This document shows, piece after piece, positions 52,271 to 62,633 of a DNA stretch of 64,000 nucleotides. The translations under genes and the position numbers were made by a program. This DNA is from Actinomadura sp. DC4 (lineage in GTDB: Bacteria; Actinomycetota; Actinomycetes; Streptosporangiales; Streptosporangiaceae). The notes under the pieces are model-generated. The model saw nothing but the letters and a program-made list of their open reading frames with translations. It was not told the origin of the DNA and did not search any database. How positions within the stretch are numbered: the stretch's first letter is position 1; the number at the start of each line of letters is the position of its first letter. The stretch is from NCBI RefSeq assembly GCF_030406325.1, contig NZ_JAUEQY010000013.1, positions 124,001 through 188,000 of the forward strand, in the 5' to 3' direction.

Positions 52271-52299
52271 GGTTCAGGTGCGGTGTCCGCACCTGAACC
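52271..52299 (+). terminator. Perfect 13-bp stem terminator of the MarR-MFS-hydrolase operon
   Basis: GGTTCAGGTGCGG (52271-52283) pairs perfectly with CCGCACCTGAACC (52287-52299) around a 3-nt loop (TGT). It begins 17 bp after the DUF6295 stop. No T-run follows, as is usual in high-GC actinobacteria. Confidence 0.85.
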
Positions 52300-52383
52300 C
52301 GGGTAGGCATCCGGGCGTCACAGCCCGGCTTCACGGCCTTGCGAACCCGTCCGCCGGTCGGCCGGGAGCTGGGGTGCGGCGCA

Positions 52384-53600
52384 TGCGGACCTTCGGGCGT
52401 ACGCCGTGCCGGCTCCTCGCGGCGTGCTTCCTGTCGTTGCTCGCCGGCTGCGCCGTCGCCTTCGCGGTGAGCGAGCGGCCGGCCCGCCGCGACTCCGCCG
52501 AGGTGCTCCTCGCGGCGAACCGGCTCGAACGGCTCGTGGTCGACCTCGACCGCGGCGAGCTCGGCTACGTCGCCACCGGCGACGACCGCGCCCTCGGCCT
52601 CTGGCGCACCGCACGGGCGGCGTTCTTCACCGAGGCGGTGCGGCTCCAGCGGCTCGCCGCGGAGAACGACCCGAGCAGGGACGGCGGGCCCGCGCGATCG
52701 TACGCTCGGCGACGTCGTACCTCCACGAGCACGCGGAGCCGCTCCTGCGGACGGCCCGGCGCGACCGCTCCGCCGCCCAGGCGGAGGTGACCCGGCAGGA
52801 GGGGACCCGCCGGATCGGGGAGATGCGGCACGCGTTCGACCGCTTCGCCGACGTCCAGCACCGGCTGGTGCTCGCGCACGAGCGGGACGCCCTGCCCGCC
52901 CTGCCCGCCCTGCCCGCCCTGCCCGCCCTGCCCGCCCTGCCCGCCCTGCGCCGGACGCTCGCCACGGCGGCGGGCGCCTCGGGGTCACTGCTGCTGGTCT
53001 TCCTGCTCATCGGATACGTACGGCGCGAGGCCGGGGCGCGGACGCCCACGCCGGAGACGCGGCCGCGCGGCGACGCGCTCCGGCGGGTCGCGACGCTCGT
53101 CGCCCGCGACAGCGCGCCCGCCGCGGTGTGGGACGTGAGCGCGGCCGAGATGGGCCGCGCGCTCGGCGCCGGATGCGCGGTGATCGCCCGGTACGACCGC
53201 GACGACGTCGCGACCGTGGTCGCGCACTGGAGCGCCCCGGGTCCGCCGCGGATCGCTCCGCCGCCCGGCGGGCGGTGGCCGGTCGAGGACGGGACCGTCA
53301 TGGACGTGGTCCGCCGGACCGGACAGCGGCCCTGCGGAACGCGGCGGAGCACGCCCACGCGCCCTCGGTGAGGCTCACGGTCGAGCCGGGCGTCCCGCAC
53401 GCCTGTCGGTGCGCGACGACGGCATCGGCGGCGCGCGGCCCTTCCCCGGCTCGGCGCTGAGCACGCTGCGGGACCGCGTCGAGGCGCTCGGCGGGGTGCT
53501 CGAGATCGACAGCCCGCCGGGGGTCGGCACCTCGCTGCGCGTGACGATTCCGGCCGGGACGGAGCGGATGAGCGCCGGCCGGCGTACCGCGAGCCGATAG
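52384..53600 (+). pseudogene. Decayed sensor histidine kinase
   Basis: The pieces of a sensor kinase occur in order but in three reading frames. From 52384: a basic start, a membrane segment and a CHASE3-like helical domain (DRGELGYVATGDDRALGLW). Around 52690 the frame shifts by one base and the helical domain continues (SYLHEHAEPLL), followed by a second membrane segment near 52980-53030 and a GAF-like region (GAGCAVIARYDRDDVATVV). Near 53330 another shift joins to LRNAAEHAHAPSVRLTVEPG, a HATPase N-box fragment, and near 53405 a third to VRDDGIGG and DRVEALGGVLEIDSPPGVGT. The histidine-containing dimerisation region is missing, so it cannot work as a kinase. Sequencing error could explain single shifts but not the deletion. 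Confidence 0.75.
52892..52945. repeat. Six tandem copies of the 9-mer CTGCCCGCC
   Basis: A perfect 54-bp array that codes Leu-Pro-Ala repeats in the remaining frame of the decayed kinase. Slippage in such an array is a plausible length-variable site. Confidence 0.85.
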
Positions 53601-53681
53601 ACCCAATATGGTCAGTATTTTAGGGATTTATGCCACCCCCAGGGAGTGCGCCGGTGCCGCTCCGCGCGGCATGATTGCACG

Positions 53682-54197
53682 GTGCGGAACCCACCCCTGG
53701 ATCACTCTCTTGCGGTGTGGATATGGCCCCGCGCGCTGCCGCTGGGAGAGATCTTCGGGGCCGACTGGGACCTCGGCGACACCCGCGCGCGATTCCTGAC
53801 GCTCACCGGCCAGTGGCACTCCCGCCATCCGAGCCCGGCCGCGGTCAACGGCCACGCCGTCGGGCTGCAGCCCGGCCAGTGGATGTGGCACCCGCCCGGG
53901 CACTCGATCTACGCCTGCCACACGTACGAGATGCCGGAGGAGGACTGGCTGGAGGTCACGATCCGGATGGAGATCGCGGACTACTCCCCCGGCCACTGCC
54001 GGATCAGCGCGACCCTGGCGGTGGCCTGCCGGTGCGAGAGCGGCCACGGCCAGCACACGATCGTGGAGACGAGCTGGCGCTCCGGCGGCCCGGCCGCGAC
54101 GCTGGACGCGCTCACAACGGTGCTGCGCTCGACGGACCAGTGGCTGGCCGGCTCCCGCCGCCCCGACTGGTGGCGCCGCCAGGCCGGCCTCACCTGA
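53682..54197 (+). CDS. Protein of unknown function
   Basis: A 171-residue soluble protein from GTG 53682. It contains paired strands such as RARFLTLTGQWHSRHPSPAA, PGQWMWHPPGHSIYACHTYE and EVTIRMEIADYSPGHCRISA, with a Trp/His-rich middle. The C-terminal segment resembles no family I know. AATATGGTCAGTATT at about 53609-53623, upstream, is a partial inverted repeat that may be an operator. It is isolated between the decayed kinase and a gap. Confidence 0.6.
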   Translation: MRNPPLDHSLAVWIWPRALPLGEIFGADWDLGDTRARFLTLTGQWHSRHPSPAAVNGHAVGLQPGQWMWHPPGHSIYACHTYEMPEEDWLEVTIRMEIADYSPGHCRISATLAVACRCESGHGQHTIVETSWRSGGPAATLDALTTVLRSTDQWLAGSRRPDWWRRQAGLT

Positions 54198-54540
54198 GGG
54201 CTGTGCCCGCAGGCGACCGATGGCGTCAGCGGAGGGTCTCGACGCGGGACCTCGCGCGGGTGCCCAGGTCCTGAAGCTCCTGGACGACCCGGACGCTGGT
54301 GACGCCCAGGCATCGCGACCGGCTCGCGAACGCGACGATCACCGCTCTGCTACTGAAGGGCCCGGGGCCGGTCTCGGGCCGGTGGCGGTGCGGCGCCTCG
54401 GCGGTGGAGCCGGCCGGGCGGATTCCGGCGGGAAAGACGCCGGCTCCACGCTGCGCGAGCCGAAGACGCTCATGGCCTCCGGCCCCGAGCTCGGCCGAGC
54501 GCATCGCCGTGGCTCACGCGGCCCGCTCCCGCTGAGACGC
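54198..54540. other. Intergenic region, nothing recognised
   Basis: About 340 bp between the unknown gene and the SUF operon end. Frames here are short, Arg/Pro-rich and lack ribosome binding sites. The terminator at its right end is listed separately. Confidence 0.4.
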
Positions 54541-54542
54541 GA

Positions 54543-54574
54543 ACGGCCCCGGCCCTGGGCAGGGTCGGGACCGT
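54543..54574 (-). terminator. Stem-loop after the SUF operon
   Basis: Arms 54543-54557 and 54560-54574 can pair over about 12-14 positions, counting two G-U pairs. The innermost CTGGGCAG must stay partly unpaired as loop. It begins 12 bp beyond the sufT stop on the minus strand. Confidence 0.6.
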
Positions 54575-54585
54575 GTTCGGACTGA

Positions 54586-54906
54586 TCAGACGTTGAAGCC
54601 GAGGGCGCGCAGCTGCTCGCGGCCGTCCTCGGTGATCTTGTCCGGGCCCCACGGCGGCAGCCAGACCCAGTTGATCGTGACCTTCTCGGCCAGGCCCTCC
54701 AGGGCGCTGTTCGTCTGGTCCTCGATGACGTCGGTCAGCGGGCAGGCGGCGCTCGTGAGGGTCATGTCCAGCGTGATGGTGTGGTCGTCGCCGATGTTGA
54801 CGCCGTACACCAGCCCGAGGTCGACAACGTTGATGCCGAGTTCGGGGTCGACCACGTCGCGCATGGCCTCGAGGACCTCGTCCTCAGCGATCTTCGTCTC
54901 GGACAT
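54586..54906 (-). CDS. sufT: DUF59/MIP18-family Fe-S assembly factor SufT
   Basis: A 106-residue protein of the DUF59 fold. VVDPELGINVVDLGLVYGV near residues 18-36 and LTSAACPLTD near 50-59 (with the conserved Cys) are the family motifs, and VWLPPWGPDKITEDGREQL the C-terminal one. It helps deliver Fe-S clusters made by SufBCD. It is the last gene of the SUF operon, 42 bp after sufU. Confidence 0.92.
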   Translation of the reverse strand: MSETKIAEDEVLEAMRDVVDPELGINVVDLGLVYGVNIGDDHTITLDMTLTSAACPLTDVIEDQTNSALEGLAEKVTINWVWLPPWGPDKITEDGREQLRALGFNV

Positions 54907-54948
54907 GAGTCCTCCTTCGTCGGGTGGTCGACCGGGCGCCGTGCTCGC

Positions 54949-55392
54949 TCACGCCTGGGCCTCCATGGCTTTCGCGGTCGCGTCCTTCCACGCCATCCAG
55001 GCGAGCAGGGCGCACTTGATGCGTGCGGGGTACTTGGACACACCGGTGAAGGCCACGGCGTCCTCCAGGATGTCCTCGTCCGGGTCGAGTTTGCCCTTCG
55101 ACTGCATGAGCTTCAGGAACTCGTCCCCGGTGTTCATGGCCTCCTTGACCGGCCGGCCGATGATCAGATCGGCCATCACCGAGGCGCTGGCCTGGCTGAT
55201 CGAGCAGCCGAGCGCGTCATAGGAGACGTCGGCCACGTCGTCCCCGTCAAGCCGGACACGTAGGGTCACCTCGTCGCCGCAGGTCGGATTGACGTGATGC
55301 ACCTCGGCGTCGTAGGGGTCCCGGAGACCCTTGTGGTGCGGGTTCCGGTAGTGATCCAGGATGATCTCCTGGTACATCGACTCGAGCTGCAT
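54949..55392 (-). CDS. sufU: SUF system sulfur-transfer scaffold SufU
   Basis: A 147-residue SufU. YQEIILDHYRNPHHKG near the N-terminus, NPTCGDEVTLRV (first Cys) and GCSISQASASVMAD (second Cys) are diagnostic; the zinc-binding third Cys is in IKCALLAWMAW near the C-terminus. It accepts sulfur from SufS and passes it to SufBCD. Confidence 0.95.
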   Translation of the reverse strand: MQLESMYQEIILDHYRNPHHKGLRDPYDAEVHHVNPTCGDEVTLRVRLDGDDVADVSYDALGCSISQASASVMADLIIGRPVKEAMNTGDEFLKLMQSKGKLDPDEDILEDAVAFTGVSKYPARIKCALLAWMAWKDATAKAMEAQA

Positions 55393-55426
55393 TCCCTTTC
55401 CTTCCTACGGCCGACTCAGGTCAACG

Positions 55427-56707
55427 TCAGGCCGTGCCGAAGAATTTCTGTGTCTGCCGCAATCCGTCCGCCAGAGCGTCGATCTCCGCGCGCGTGTTGT
55501 AGAAGTACAGCGACGCGCGGGTGCTGGCGTTGATGCCGAACCTGCGGTGCAGCGGCCGCGCGCAGTGGTGACCGGCGCGTACGGCCACGCCGTGCGCGTC
55601 GAGGACCTGGCTCACGTCGTGCGGGTGGATCTCGCGTCCGTCCAGGCCGTTGAGCGTGAACGACAGGGATCCGCCGCGGTCTTCTGCCTCCTGCGGGCCG
55701 AGGAGCCGCAGGCCCTCGATCTCCCGGAGCTGGGAGAGCGCGTAGTCGAGCAGCTCGTGCTCGTACGCGTGGATGTCCTCGATGCCGACGTCCCGGAGGT
55801 AGTCGATCGCGGCGGACAGCCCGGCCGCCTCGGCGATCGGCATCGTGCCGGCCTCGAACTTGTGCGGCGGCGGGGCGAACGTCGAACGTTCCATCGCCAC
55901 GGTCTCGATCATCTCGCCGCCGCCGAGGAACGGCGGGAGCGCGTCGAGCAGCTCGCGGCGTCCCCACAGCACGCCGATGCCCGTCGGGCCGCACAGCTTG
56001 TGCGCGGTGAACCCGTAGAAGTCGGCGCCCAGGTCCTGAACGTTCACCGGCATCTGCGGCACGGCCTGCGCGCCGTCGACCAGCACGAGCGCGCCGGCCG
56101 CGTGGGCCTTGGCGGCGATCTCGCGGACCGGGTTGACGGTGCCGAGGACGTTGGACTGATGGGTCAGCGCGACGATCTTCGTACGCTCGTTGATGAGCTC
56201 GTCGATGTTCGACAGGTCCAGCCGGCCCTCGTCGGTCACGCCGAACCAGCGGAGCGTCGCGCCGGTGCGCTGCGCCAGCAGCTGCCACGGCACGATGTTG
56301 GAGTGGTGCTCCATCTCCGTGATGACGATCTCGTCGCCGGGGCCGACGCGGAAGCGCTCGGCCTCCGGACCGGAGGTGGCGGCGTTGCCCAGGGCGTACG
56401 CCACGAGGTTGATGCCCTCGGAGATGTTCTTGGTGAAGATCACCTCGGACTCGTCCGGGGTGCCGATGAAGTCGGCGACCTTGAGGCGCGCGCCCTCGTA
56501 CGCCTCGGTCGCCTCCTCCCCGAGCTGGTGCGTCGCCCGGTGGATGTTGGCGTTGTGCCGGGAGTAGAACTCCTCGATCGCGTCGATCACCTGGAGCGGT
56601 TTCTGCGAGGTGTTGGCGCTGTCGAGGTACACCAGAGGACGCCCGTCGCGGACCGTACGGGTCAGGATCGGGAAGTCCTTGCGGATCTGTCCGACGTCGA
56701 TGCTCAC
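55427..56707 (-). CDS. sufS: Cysteine desulfurase SufS
   Basis: A 426-residue fold-type I PLP enzyme. ALTHQSNVLGTVNPV, LVDGAQAVPQMPVNV (PLP-Asp) and YGFTAHKLCGPTGIG (PLP-Lys) are the cofactor site. RAGHHCARPLHRRFGI near residue 370 holds the catalytic Cys. It takes sulfur from cysteine for cluster assembly, and could also supply FdhD for the formate dehydrogenase. The GTG start overlaps the sufC stop by 4 nt (GTGA). Confidence 0.95.
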   Translation of the reverse strand: MSIDVGQIRKDFPILTRTVRDGRPLVYLDSANTSQKPLQVIDAIEEFYSRHNANIHRATHQLGEEATEAYEGARLKVADFIGTPDESEVIFTKNISEGINLVAYALGNAATSGPEAERFRVGPGDEIVITEMEHHSNIVPWQLLAQRTGATLRWFGVTDEGRLDLSNIDELINERTKIVALTHQSNVLGTVNPVREIAAKAHAAGALVLVDGAQAVPQMPVNVQDLGADFYGFTAHKLCGPTGIGVLWGRRELLDALPPFLGGGEMIETVAMERSTFAPPPHKFEAGTMPIAEAAGLSAAIDYLRDVGIEDIHAYEHELLDYALSQLREIEGLRLLGPQEAEDRGGSLSFTLNGLDGREIHPHDVSQVLDAHGVAVRAGHHCARPLHRRFGINASTRASLYFYNTRAEIDALADGLRQTQKFFGTA

Positions 56708-57456
56708 CCGGATGCGCCCGCCTTCGTGAACTTCTCGTAGCCCTCGCTCTCGAGCAGGTCGGCGAGCTCGGAGCCGCCCTGCTCGACGATGCGCCCGGCC
56801 GAGAAGACGTGCACGAAGTCGGGCTTCACGTAGCGCAGGATCCGCGTGTAGTGCGTGATCAGCAGGACGCCGGTCTCGCCGGCCTCGCGGAAGCGGTTGA
56901 CGCCCTCGGAGACGACCTTGAGCGCGTCGATGTCGAGGCCGGAGTCGGTCTCGTCCAGGACGGCGACCTTCGGCTTGAGCATCTCGAGCTGGAGGATCTC
57001 GTGGCGCTTCTTCTCGCCGCCGGAGAAGCCCTCGTTCAGGTTGCGCTGGGCGAACGCCGGGTCGATCTGCAGGTCCGCCATCGCCCCGCGCATCTCCTTG
57101 GCGAAGTCGCGCAGCTTCGGCGCCTCGCCGCGCACGGCGGTGACCGCGGTGCGCAGGAAGTTCGACACCGACACTCCGGGGACCTCCACGGGGTACTGCA
57201 TGGCGAGGAACAGACCGGCGCGGGCGCGTTCGTCCACCGTCATGTCCAGCACGCTCTCGCCGTCCAGCAGCACCTCGCCGCTCGTGACGTCGTACTTCGG
57301 GTGACCCGCGACGGCGTAGGCCAGCGTCGACTTGCCAGAGCCGTTCGGCCCCATGAGCGCGTGGGTCTCCCCCGCGCGCACGGTCAGGTCGACGCCGCGC
57401 AGGATCTCCTTGTCCTCGACGGCGACGTGCAGGTCGCGAATCTCAAGCGTGGCCAT
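56704..57456 (-). CDS. sufC: SUF assembly ATPase SufC
   Basis: A 250-residue ABC ATPase. Walker A ALMGPNGSGKSTLAY near residue 35, the SufC-type signature FSGGEKKRHEILQLEML near 145-160, and VAVLDETDSGLDIDAL (Walker B with D-loop). It powers SufBD conformational change. It is 5 bp after the Rieske gene, within the operon. Confidence 0.95.
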   Translation of the reverse strand: MATLEIRDLHVAVEDKEILRGVDLTVRAGETHALMGPNGSGKSTLAYAVAGHPKYDVTSGEVLLDGESVLDMTVDERARAGLFLAMQYPVEVPGVSVSNFLRTAVTAVRGEAPKLRDFAKEMRGAMADLQIDPAFAQRNLNEGFSGGEKKRHEILQLEMLKPKVAVLDETDSGLDIDALKVVSEGVNRFREAGETGVLLITHYTRILRYVKPDFVHVFSAGRIVEQGGSELADLLESEGYEKFTKAGASG

Positions 57457-57461
57457 ATATC

Positions 57462-57776
57462 TCAGGACTCCTTGAGCGACACGTAGACGTCGTCGCCCTC
57501 GATCTTCACTCGGTATGTGGGAACCGGCTGCGTGGCCGGAGGGTTGGTGGGCTTGCCGGTGCGCAGGTCGAAGCACGAACCGTGCAGCCAGCACTCGATC
57601 GTGTTGTCGTAGACCTCGCCCTCGCTGAGCGCGACCTCGGCGTGGGAGCAGACGTCGCGCAGGGCGTAGAGGTCCCCGCCCACGCGTACGACCGCCACCG
57701 GCGTGTCCTCGATCTCCACCGCCAGCGCGCCTTCGGCGGGCAGATCGGCGAGCGCACAGACCTTCACGAAGCTCAT
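57462..57776 (-). CDS. Rieske-type [2Fe-2S] ferredoxin subunit in the SUF operon
   Basis: A 104-residue Rieske protein. CSHAEVALSE near residue 43 and CWLHGSCFDL near 63 give the Cys-His / Cys-His ligand pairs. It is typical of actinobacterial SUF operons, between sufD and sufC, and may supply electrons or be a first client. The ATG overlaps the sufD stop by 4 nt. Confidence 0.93.
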   Translation of the reverse strand: MSFVKVCALADLPAEGALAVEIEDTPVAVVRVGGDLYALRDVCSHAEVALSEGEVYDNTIECWLHGSCFDLRTGKPTNPPATQPVPTYRVKIEGDDVYVSLKES

Positions 57777-58959
57777 CGGTCGAGCTCCGGCTCGATGGTC
57801 GCTCTCGTCTCCTCGCCCGCTCCGCGGTCGAGCTCCTGGTCGATCGCCGCACGCACCTGCTCCTGCAGCTCGGGCAGGTCGATCTTGTCGACGAGCTGGC
57901 CGAGGAAGCCGCGGACGACCATGCGCCGGGCGACGTCGTACGGGATGCCGCGGGCCTGGAGGTAGAACAGGTGCTGGTCGTCGAGCCGGCCGGACGCCGA
58001 GGCGTGACCCGCGCCGGCGACCTCACCGGTGAGGATCTCCAGGTTCGGCACCGAGTCGACGCGCGTGCCGTCGGTCAGCACGAGGTTGCGGTTCAGCTCG
58101 TACGTGTCGGTGCCCTCGGCCTCGGCGCGGATGATCACATCGCCGATCCAGACGGCGTGGGCGCCCTCGTCCTGCAGCGCGCCGCGGTAGTCGACGCGGC
58201 TGCGGCAGGACGGCTGGGTGTGGTCGACCAGCAGCCGGTGCTCCAGGTGCTGGTCGGCGTCCACGAAGTACAGGCCGTACAGCTCGGCATCGCCGCCCGG
58301 GGCGTCGTAGGACACCGAGGGGGCGATGCGCACGACGCTGCCGCCGAGGCTGACCGTGAAGCTCTTGAACTTCGCGTCGCGGCCGAGCCGGGCGTGCTGG
58401 TGGGACAGGTGGACGGCGTCCGGCGCCCAGTTCTGCAGGCTGAAGACCGACAGGGACGCGCTGTCGCCGACCACGAACTCGACGTTGTCCGCGTACGTCG
58501 CCGACCCCGCGTGGTCGAGGACCACGGTGGCCTGGGCGAACGGCTCGAGGATGATCGTCGTGTGGCCGTACGCCACCCCGCCCTCGCCGCGCAGCGACAC
58601 CACGGTCGGCGTCGAGGCGACGGCCTCCTTCGGGACCGTGATGACGGTCGCCTGCTCGAAGGAGGCGTACGCCTGCGCGCTGACCCGGTCGGCCGGGACG
58701 TAGGCGCGGCCGACGCGCTCGTCCGTACGGGCGACGGTCTCGACGATGGCCTCCGGCGCGGCGTCCACGCCGACGACCACCTTGCCGTCGGCCTCGGCGC
58801 CCTTGTGCAGGTCGCGGAGACGGCGCAGCGGGGTGAACCGCCACTCCTCCTCGCGCCCCGTCGGCACCGGGAAGTCGGCCACGTCGTAGGACGCGCGCTC
58901 GTGAAGGGTGCCGCTGGGACGCTCAGAGGCGGCGCTCCGCGACTTGGTGGGAGAAGCCA

Positions 58960-58960
<1 letters not shown>
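57773..58960 (-). CDS. sufD: Fe-S assembly protein SufD
   Basis: A 395-residue beta-helix protein. EEEWRFTPLRRLRDL near residue 35 and later strands such as LSHQHARLGRDAKFKSFTVS are SufD-like. The C-terminal SGRLDDQHLFYLQARGIPYD, then ARRMVVRGFLG, is the usual SufB/SufD end. It pairs with SufB as scaffold. Its start shares one base with the sufB stop (TGATG). Confidence 0.95.
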
Positions 58961-60368
<1,408 letters not shown>

Positions 60369-60372
<4 letters not shown>

Positions 60373-61124
60373 ACCGAGGCGCCTCCGGACTCCTGCTTGT
60401 CGTCAGAATTCTTCTGGGTCAGCTCACGTGAGGTCACGTGAGTCGTGCAAACTCCGTCGCCGTGGGCGATGGTGGCCAGCCGCTGCACCGGGACGTCGAG
60501 CAGCCGCGCGAACGCGGCGGTCTCGGCCTCGCAGAGCTGCGGGAACCTGGCCGCGACGTGCGCGACCGGGCAGTGGTGCTGGCACAACTGCTGCCCACCG
60601 GCCGGAGCGGTGCTGGACGAGGCGGCGTAGCCGTCCGCGGACAGCGCCTCCGCCAGGGCGTGCACCCGCTGGTGCGGGGGCACGGCCCGCATCGCCGCAC
60701 CATAACGCGCCTCGAGGTCGCCGAGCTGGCGACGGGAGAACTCCGCGACGGCCTCGTCTCCGAGGCGCTCGGCGAGGAATCGCAGGGCGCTGGTGGCGAG
60801 GTCGTCGTAGGCGTGCTCGAACGCGCTCCGGCCGGCGTCGGTGATGACGAACAGCTTGGCCGGGCGGCCGCGCCCACGCGAGGCGTGCGGGCGGCTCCGG
60901 CGCACCTCGATCATCTCCTCGGTGAGAAGGTGATCAAGGTGGCGGCGTACGGCGGCGGGCGTAAGCCCGAGCCGCTGTCCGAGCGCCGAGGCGCTGATGG
61001 GACCATGTTCGAGGATCAGGCGTGCCACCCGGGCGCGTGTCGTGCGCTCGGCATGGCTCGGACCGAACGCGGGCACGCCGGCGGAGGCCGGCGCGGTGCT
61101 CGTCGTCTCGGTCACGTATTTCAC
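60369..61124 (-). CDS. sufR: Fe-S-sensing repressor SufR
   Basis: A 251-residue regulator. The winged HTH is [20 protein letters not shown] near the N-terminus, followed by [12 protein letters not shown]. The C-terminal half has the cluster cysteines: [18 protein letters not shown] with a further Cys in HGDGVCTTH. In its clustered form it represses the SUF operon and is relieved under iron or oxidative/NO stress. GTG 61124 or 61115 and ATG 61160 are possible starts; the operator covers 61121-61135, so the shorter starts are likelier. Confidence 0.92.
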
Positions 61125-61135
61125 AACATCAGTGT
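61121..61135. promoter_or_regulatory. SufR operator (ACACT-N5-TGTGA)
   Basis: The minus strand reads ACACT-GATGT-TGTGA, an exact copy of the inverted repeat reported for M. tuberculosis SufR. It covers the presumed start region of sufR and so would block transcription of the whole operon. Confidence 0.85.
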
Positions 61136-61184
61136 GGCCTAATTCCTTCCCGCGGCACAAACGGAATGCGGTTACCTACCTCAC

Positions 61185-61203
61185 TAAGGCAAGCCTTACC
61201 GGC
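61185..61203. promoter_or_regulatory. DtxR/IdeR-like iron box upstream of the SUF operon
   Basis: TAAGGCAAGCCTTACC-GGC matches the IdeR/DmdR consensus TWAGGTWAGSCTWACCTWA at about 15 of 19 positions. The inner 14 bp (61185-61198) form a perfect palindrome. It lies 50-60 bp upstream of the SufR operator and overlaps the stop codon of the MFS gene. Confidence 0.55.
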
Positions 61204-62563
61204 TTGCGGCCTCTTTCGCGGCTTCCCGCTGTACGCGGATTTGCGCGGGGACGCCCAGGGCGGCGACGCCTGCGCCCGTGAGGAAGGCCGCGCCCGCGGC
61301 CGCCATCGCGGCGGGCGTGCCGGCCGAGAAGCCGAGGGTGCCGAGCAGGGCGACGCCGATCGTGCTGCCGATCTGCCGCCCGGTGTTGATCGCCCCGGAG
61401 GCCACCCCGGCGCGGTCGGCCGGCGCCGCCTCGACCACGGTCGTCGTGGCGGCGGGCATCGTGAAGGCCATCCCGAACCCCGTGGCCATCAGGGGCGGCA
61501 CGAGCACGAGGTACGGCGTGTGCGGGCCGGCGGCCATGAGCCCGAAGAGCCCGGCCGCCCCGGCGCACAGGCCGGCCAGCATCGTGGGCCGCACGCCCGT
61601 ACGGCTCGTCCGGCGGCCGGACAGGAACGACGCCACGGACACCAAGATCCCCTCCGGCAGCAGGGCCGGCCCGGCGGAGACGGGGCTCATGTGGCGGGTG
61701 TTCTGGAAGTACAGGCTCGTGACGAAGAGCTGGCCGTAGAAGCCGAGGTTGATGAGCAGGCCGATCGCGGTACCGGCGCCGAAGGCGCGGTCGCGGAAGA
61801 GGCCGAGCGGCAGCATCGGTTCCGCCGTGCGCCGCTCCCGCGCCACGAACGCCGCGGTCAGCAGGGCGGCGACCGCGAACCCGCCGAAGATCACAGGGCT
61901 GCCCCAGCCGCGGGACCGCGCCTCGATCAGGGTGTACGTCAGCGCTGCCAGCGCGCCGATCGCCGCCGCCTGTGCGGGCAGGTCGAACCCGCGTCCGCCG
62001 TTCCCCGCGGCCCTCGGGACGTACCGGCCGGTCAGGAGCAGCGCGGCGAGGCCGATCGGGACGTTGACGAAGAACACCAGCCGCCAGCTCACGGCCTGGG
62101 TGAGGACGCCGCCGATCACCGGGCCGGAGGCCGCCGCGACGCCGGCGACGCCGCCCCAGACCCCGACGGCACGGGCCCGCGCGCCGGGATCGGCGTACGC
62201 GGCGCTCAGCAGCGAGAGCGAGGAGGGCACGAGGACGGCGGCCGCCGCGCCCTGGACCAGCCGCGCCGCGACGAGGGCGGCCGGGCCGGGCGCCAGGCTG
62301 CAGGCGGCCGAGGCGACCACGAACAGGCCCAGCCCGGCCAGGAAGACCCGGCGGGCGCCGAAACGGTCGCCGAGCGAGCCCGCGGACAGCAGCAGCGCGG
62401 CGAAGGTGAGCGTGTAGCCGTCGACCACCCACTGCTGCGCGCCGGCACCTCCGCCGAGGTCCGCCCCCAGCGCGGGCAGCGAGAGGTTCACCGCGGTCGC
62501 GTCCAGGATGACCATGAAGTAACCGAGACAGATCGCGGGCAGGGCCAGGCGCGAGGTGGTCAT
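61196..62563 (-). CDS. MFS transporter, DHA2-like
   Basis: A 455-residue carrier with about 14 membrane segments. LDATAVNLSLPAL near residue 21 is the first-helix motif, GSLGDRFGARRVFLAGLGLF the loop-2 motif, and AARLVQGAAAAVLVPSSLSL the following helix. This is a drug- or metabolite-efflux type. It is encoded on the same strand as the SUF operon and just upstream of it, but the SUF promoter features follow its stop, so it is a separate unit. Confidence 0.92.
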   Translation of the reverse strand: MTTSRLALPAICLGYFMVILDATAVNLSLPALGADLGGGAGAQQWVVDGYTLTFAALLLSAGSLGDRFGARRVFLAGLGLFVVASAACSLAPGPAALVAARLVQGAAAAVLVPSSLSLLSAAYADPGARARAVGVWGGVAGVAAASGPVIGGVLTQAVSWRLVFFVNVPIGLAALLLTGRYVPRAAGNGGRGFDLPAQAAAIGALAALTYTLIEARSRGWGSPVIFGGFAVAALLTAAFVARERRTAEPMLPLGLFRDRAFGAGTAIGLLINLGFYGQLFVTSLYFQNTRHMSPVSAGPALLPEGILVSVASFLSGRRTSRTGVRPTMLAGLCAGAAGLFGLMAAGPHTPYLVLVPPLMATGFGMAFTMPAATTTVVEAAPADRAGVASGAINTGRQIGSTIGVALLGTLGFSAGTPAAMAAAGAAFLTGAGVAALGVPAQIRVQREAAKEAASR

Positions 62564-62633
62564 GCCGTCAAGCCTGGCCCGGGGACCTTTCGACGTGAGT
62601 CTAAGGATCCGGGCCGTGATCAGGCCGCGGGCG

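Noticed and set aside
52892-52945. 9-mer array as a CRISPR or origin iteron
   Set aside because: The unit is a codon-periodic Leu-Pro-Ala repeat inside a decayed gene, with no spacers and no replication gene near.
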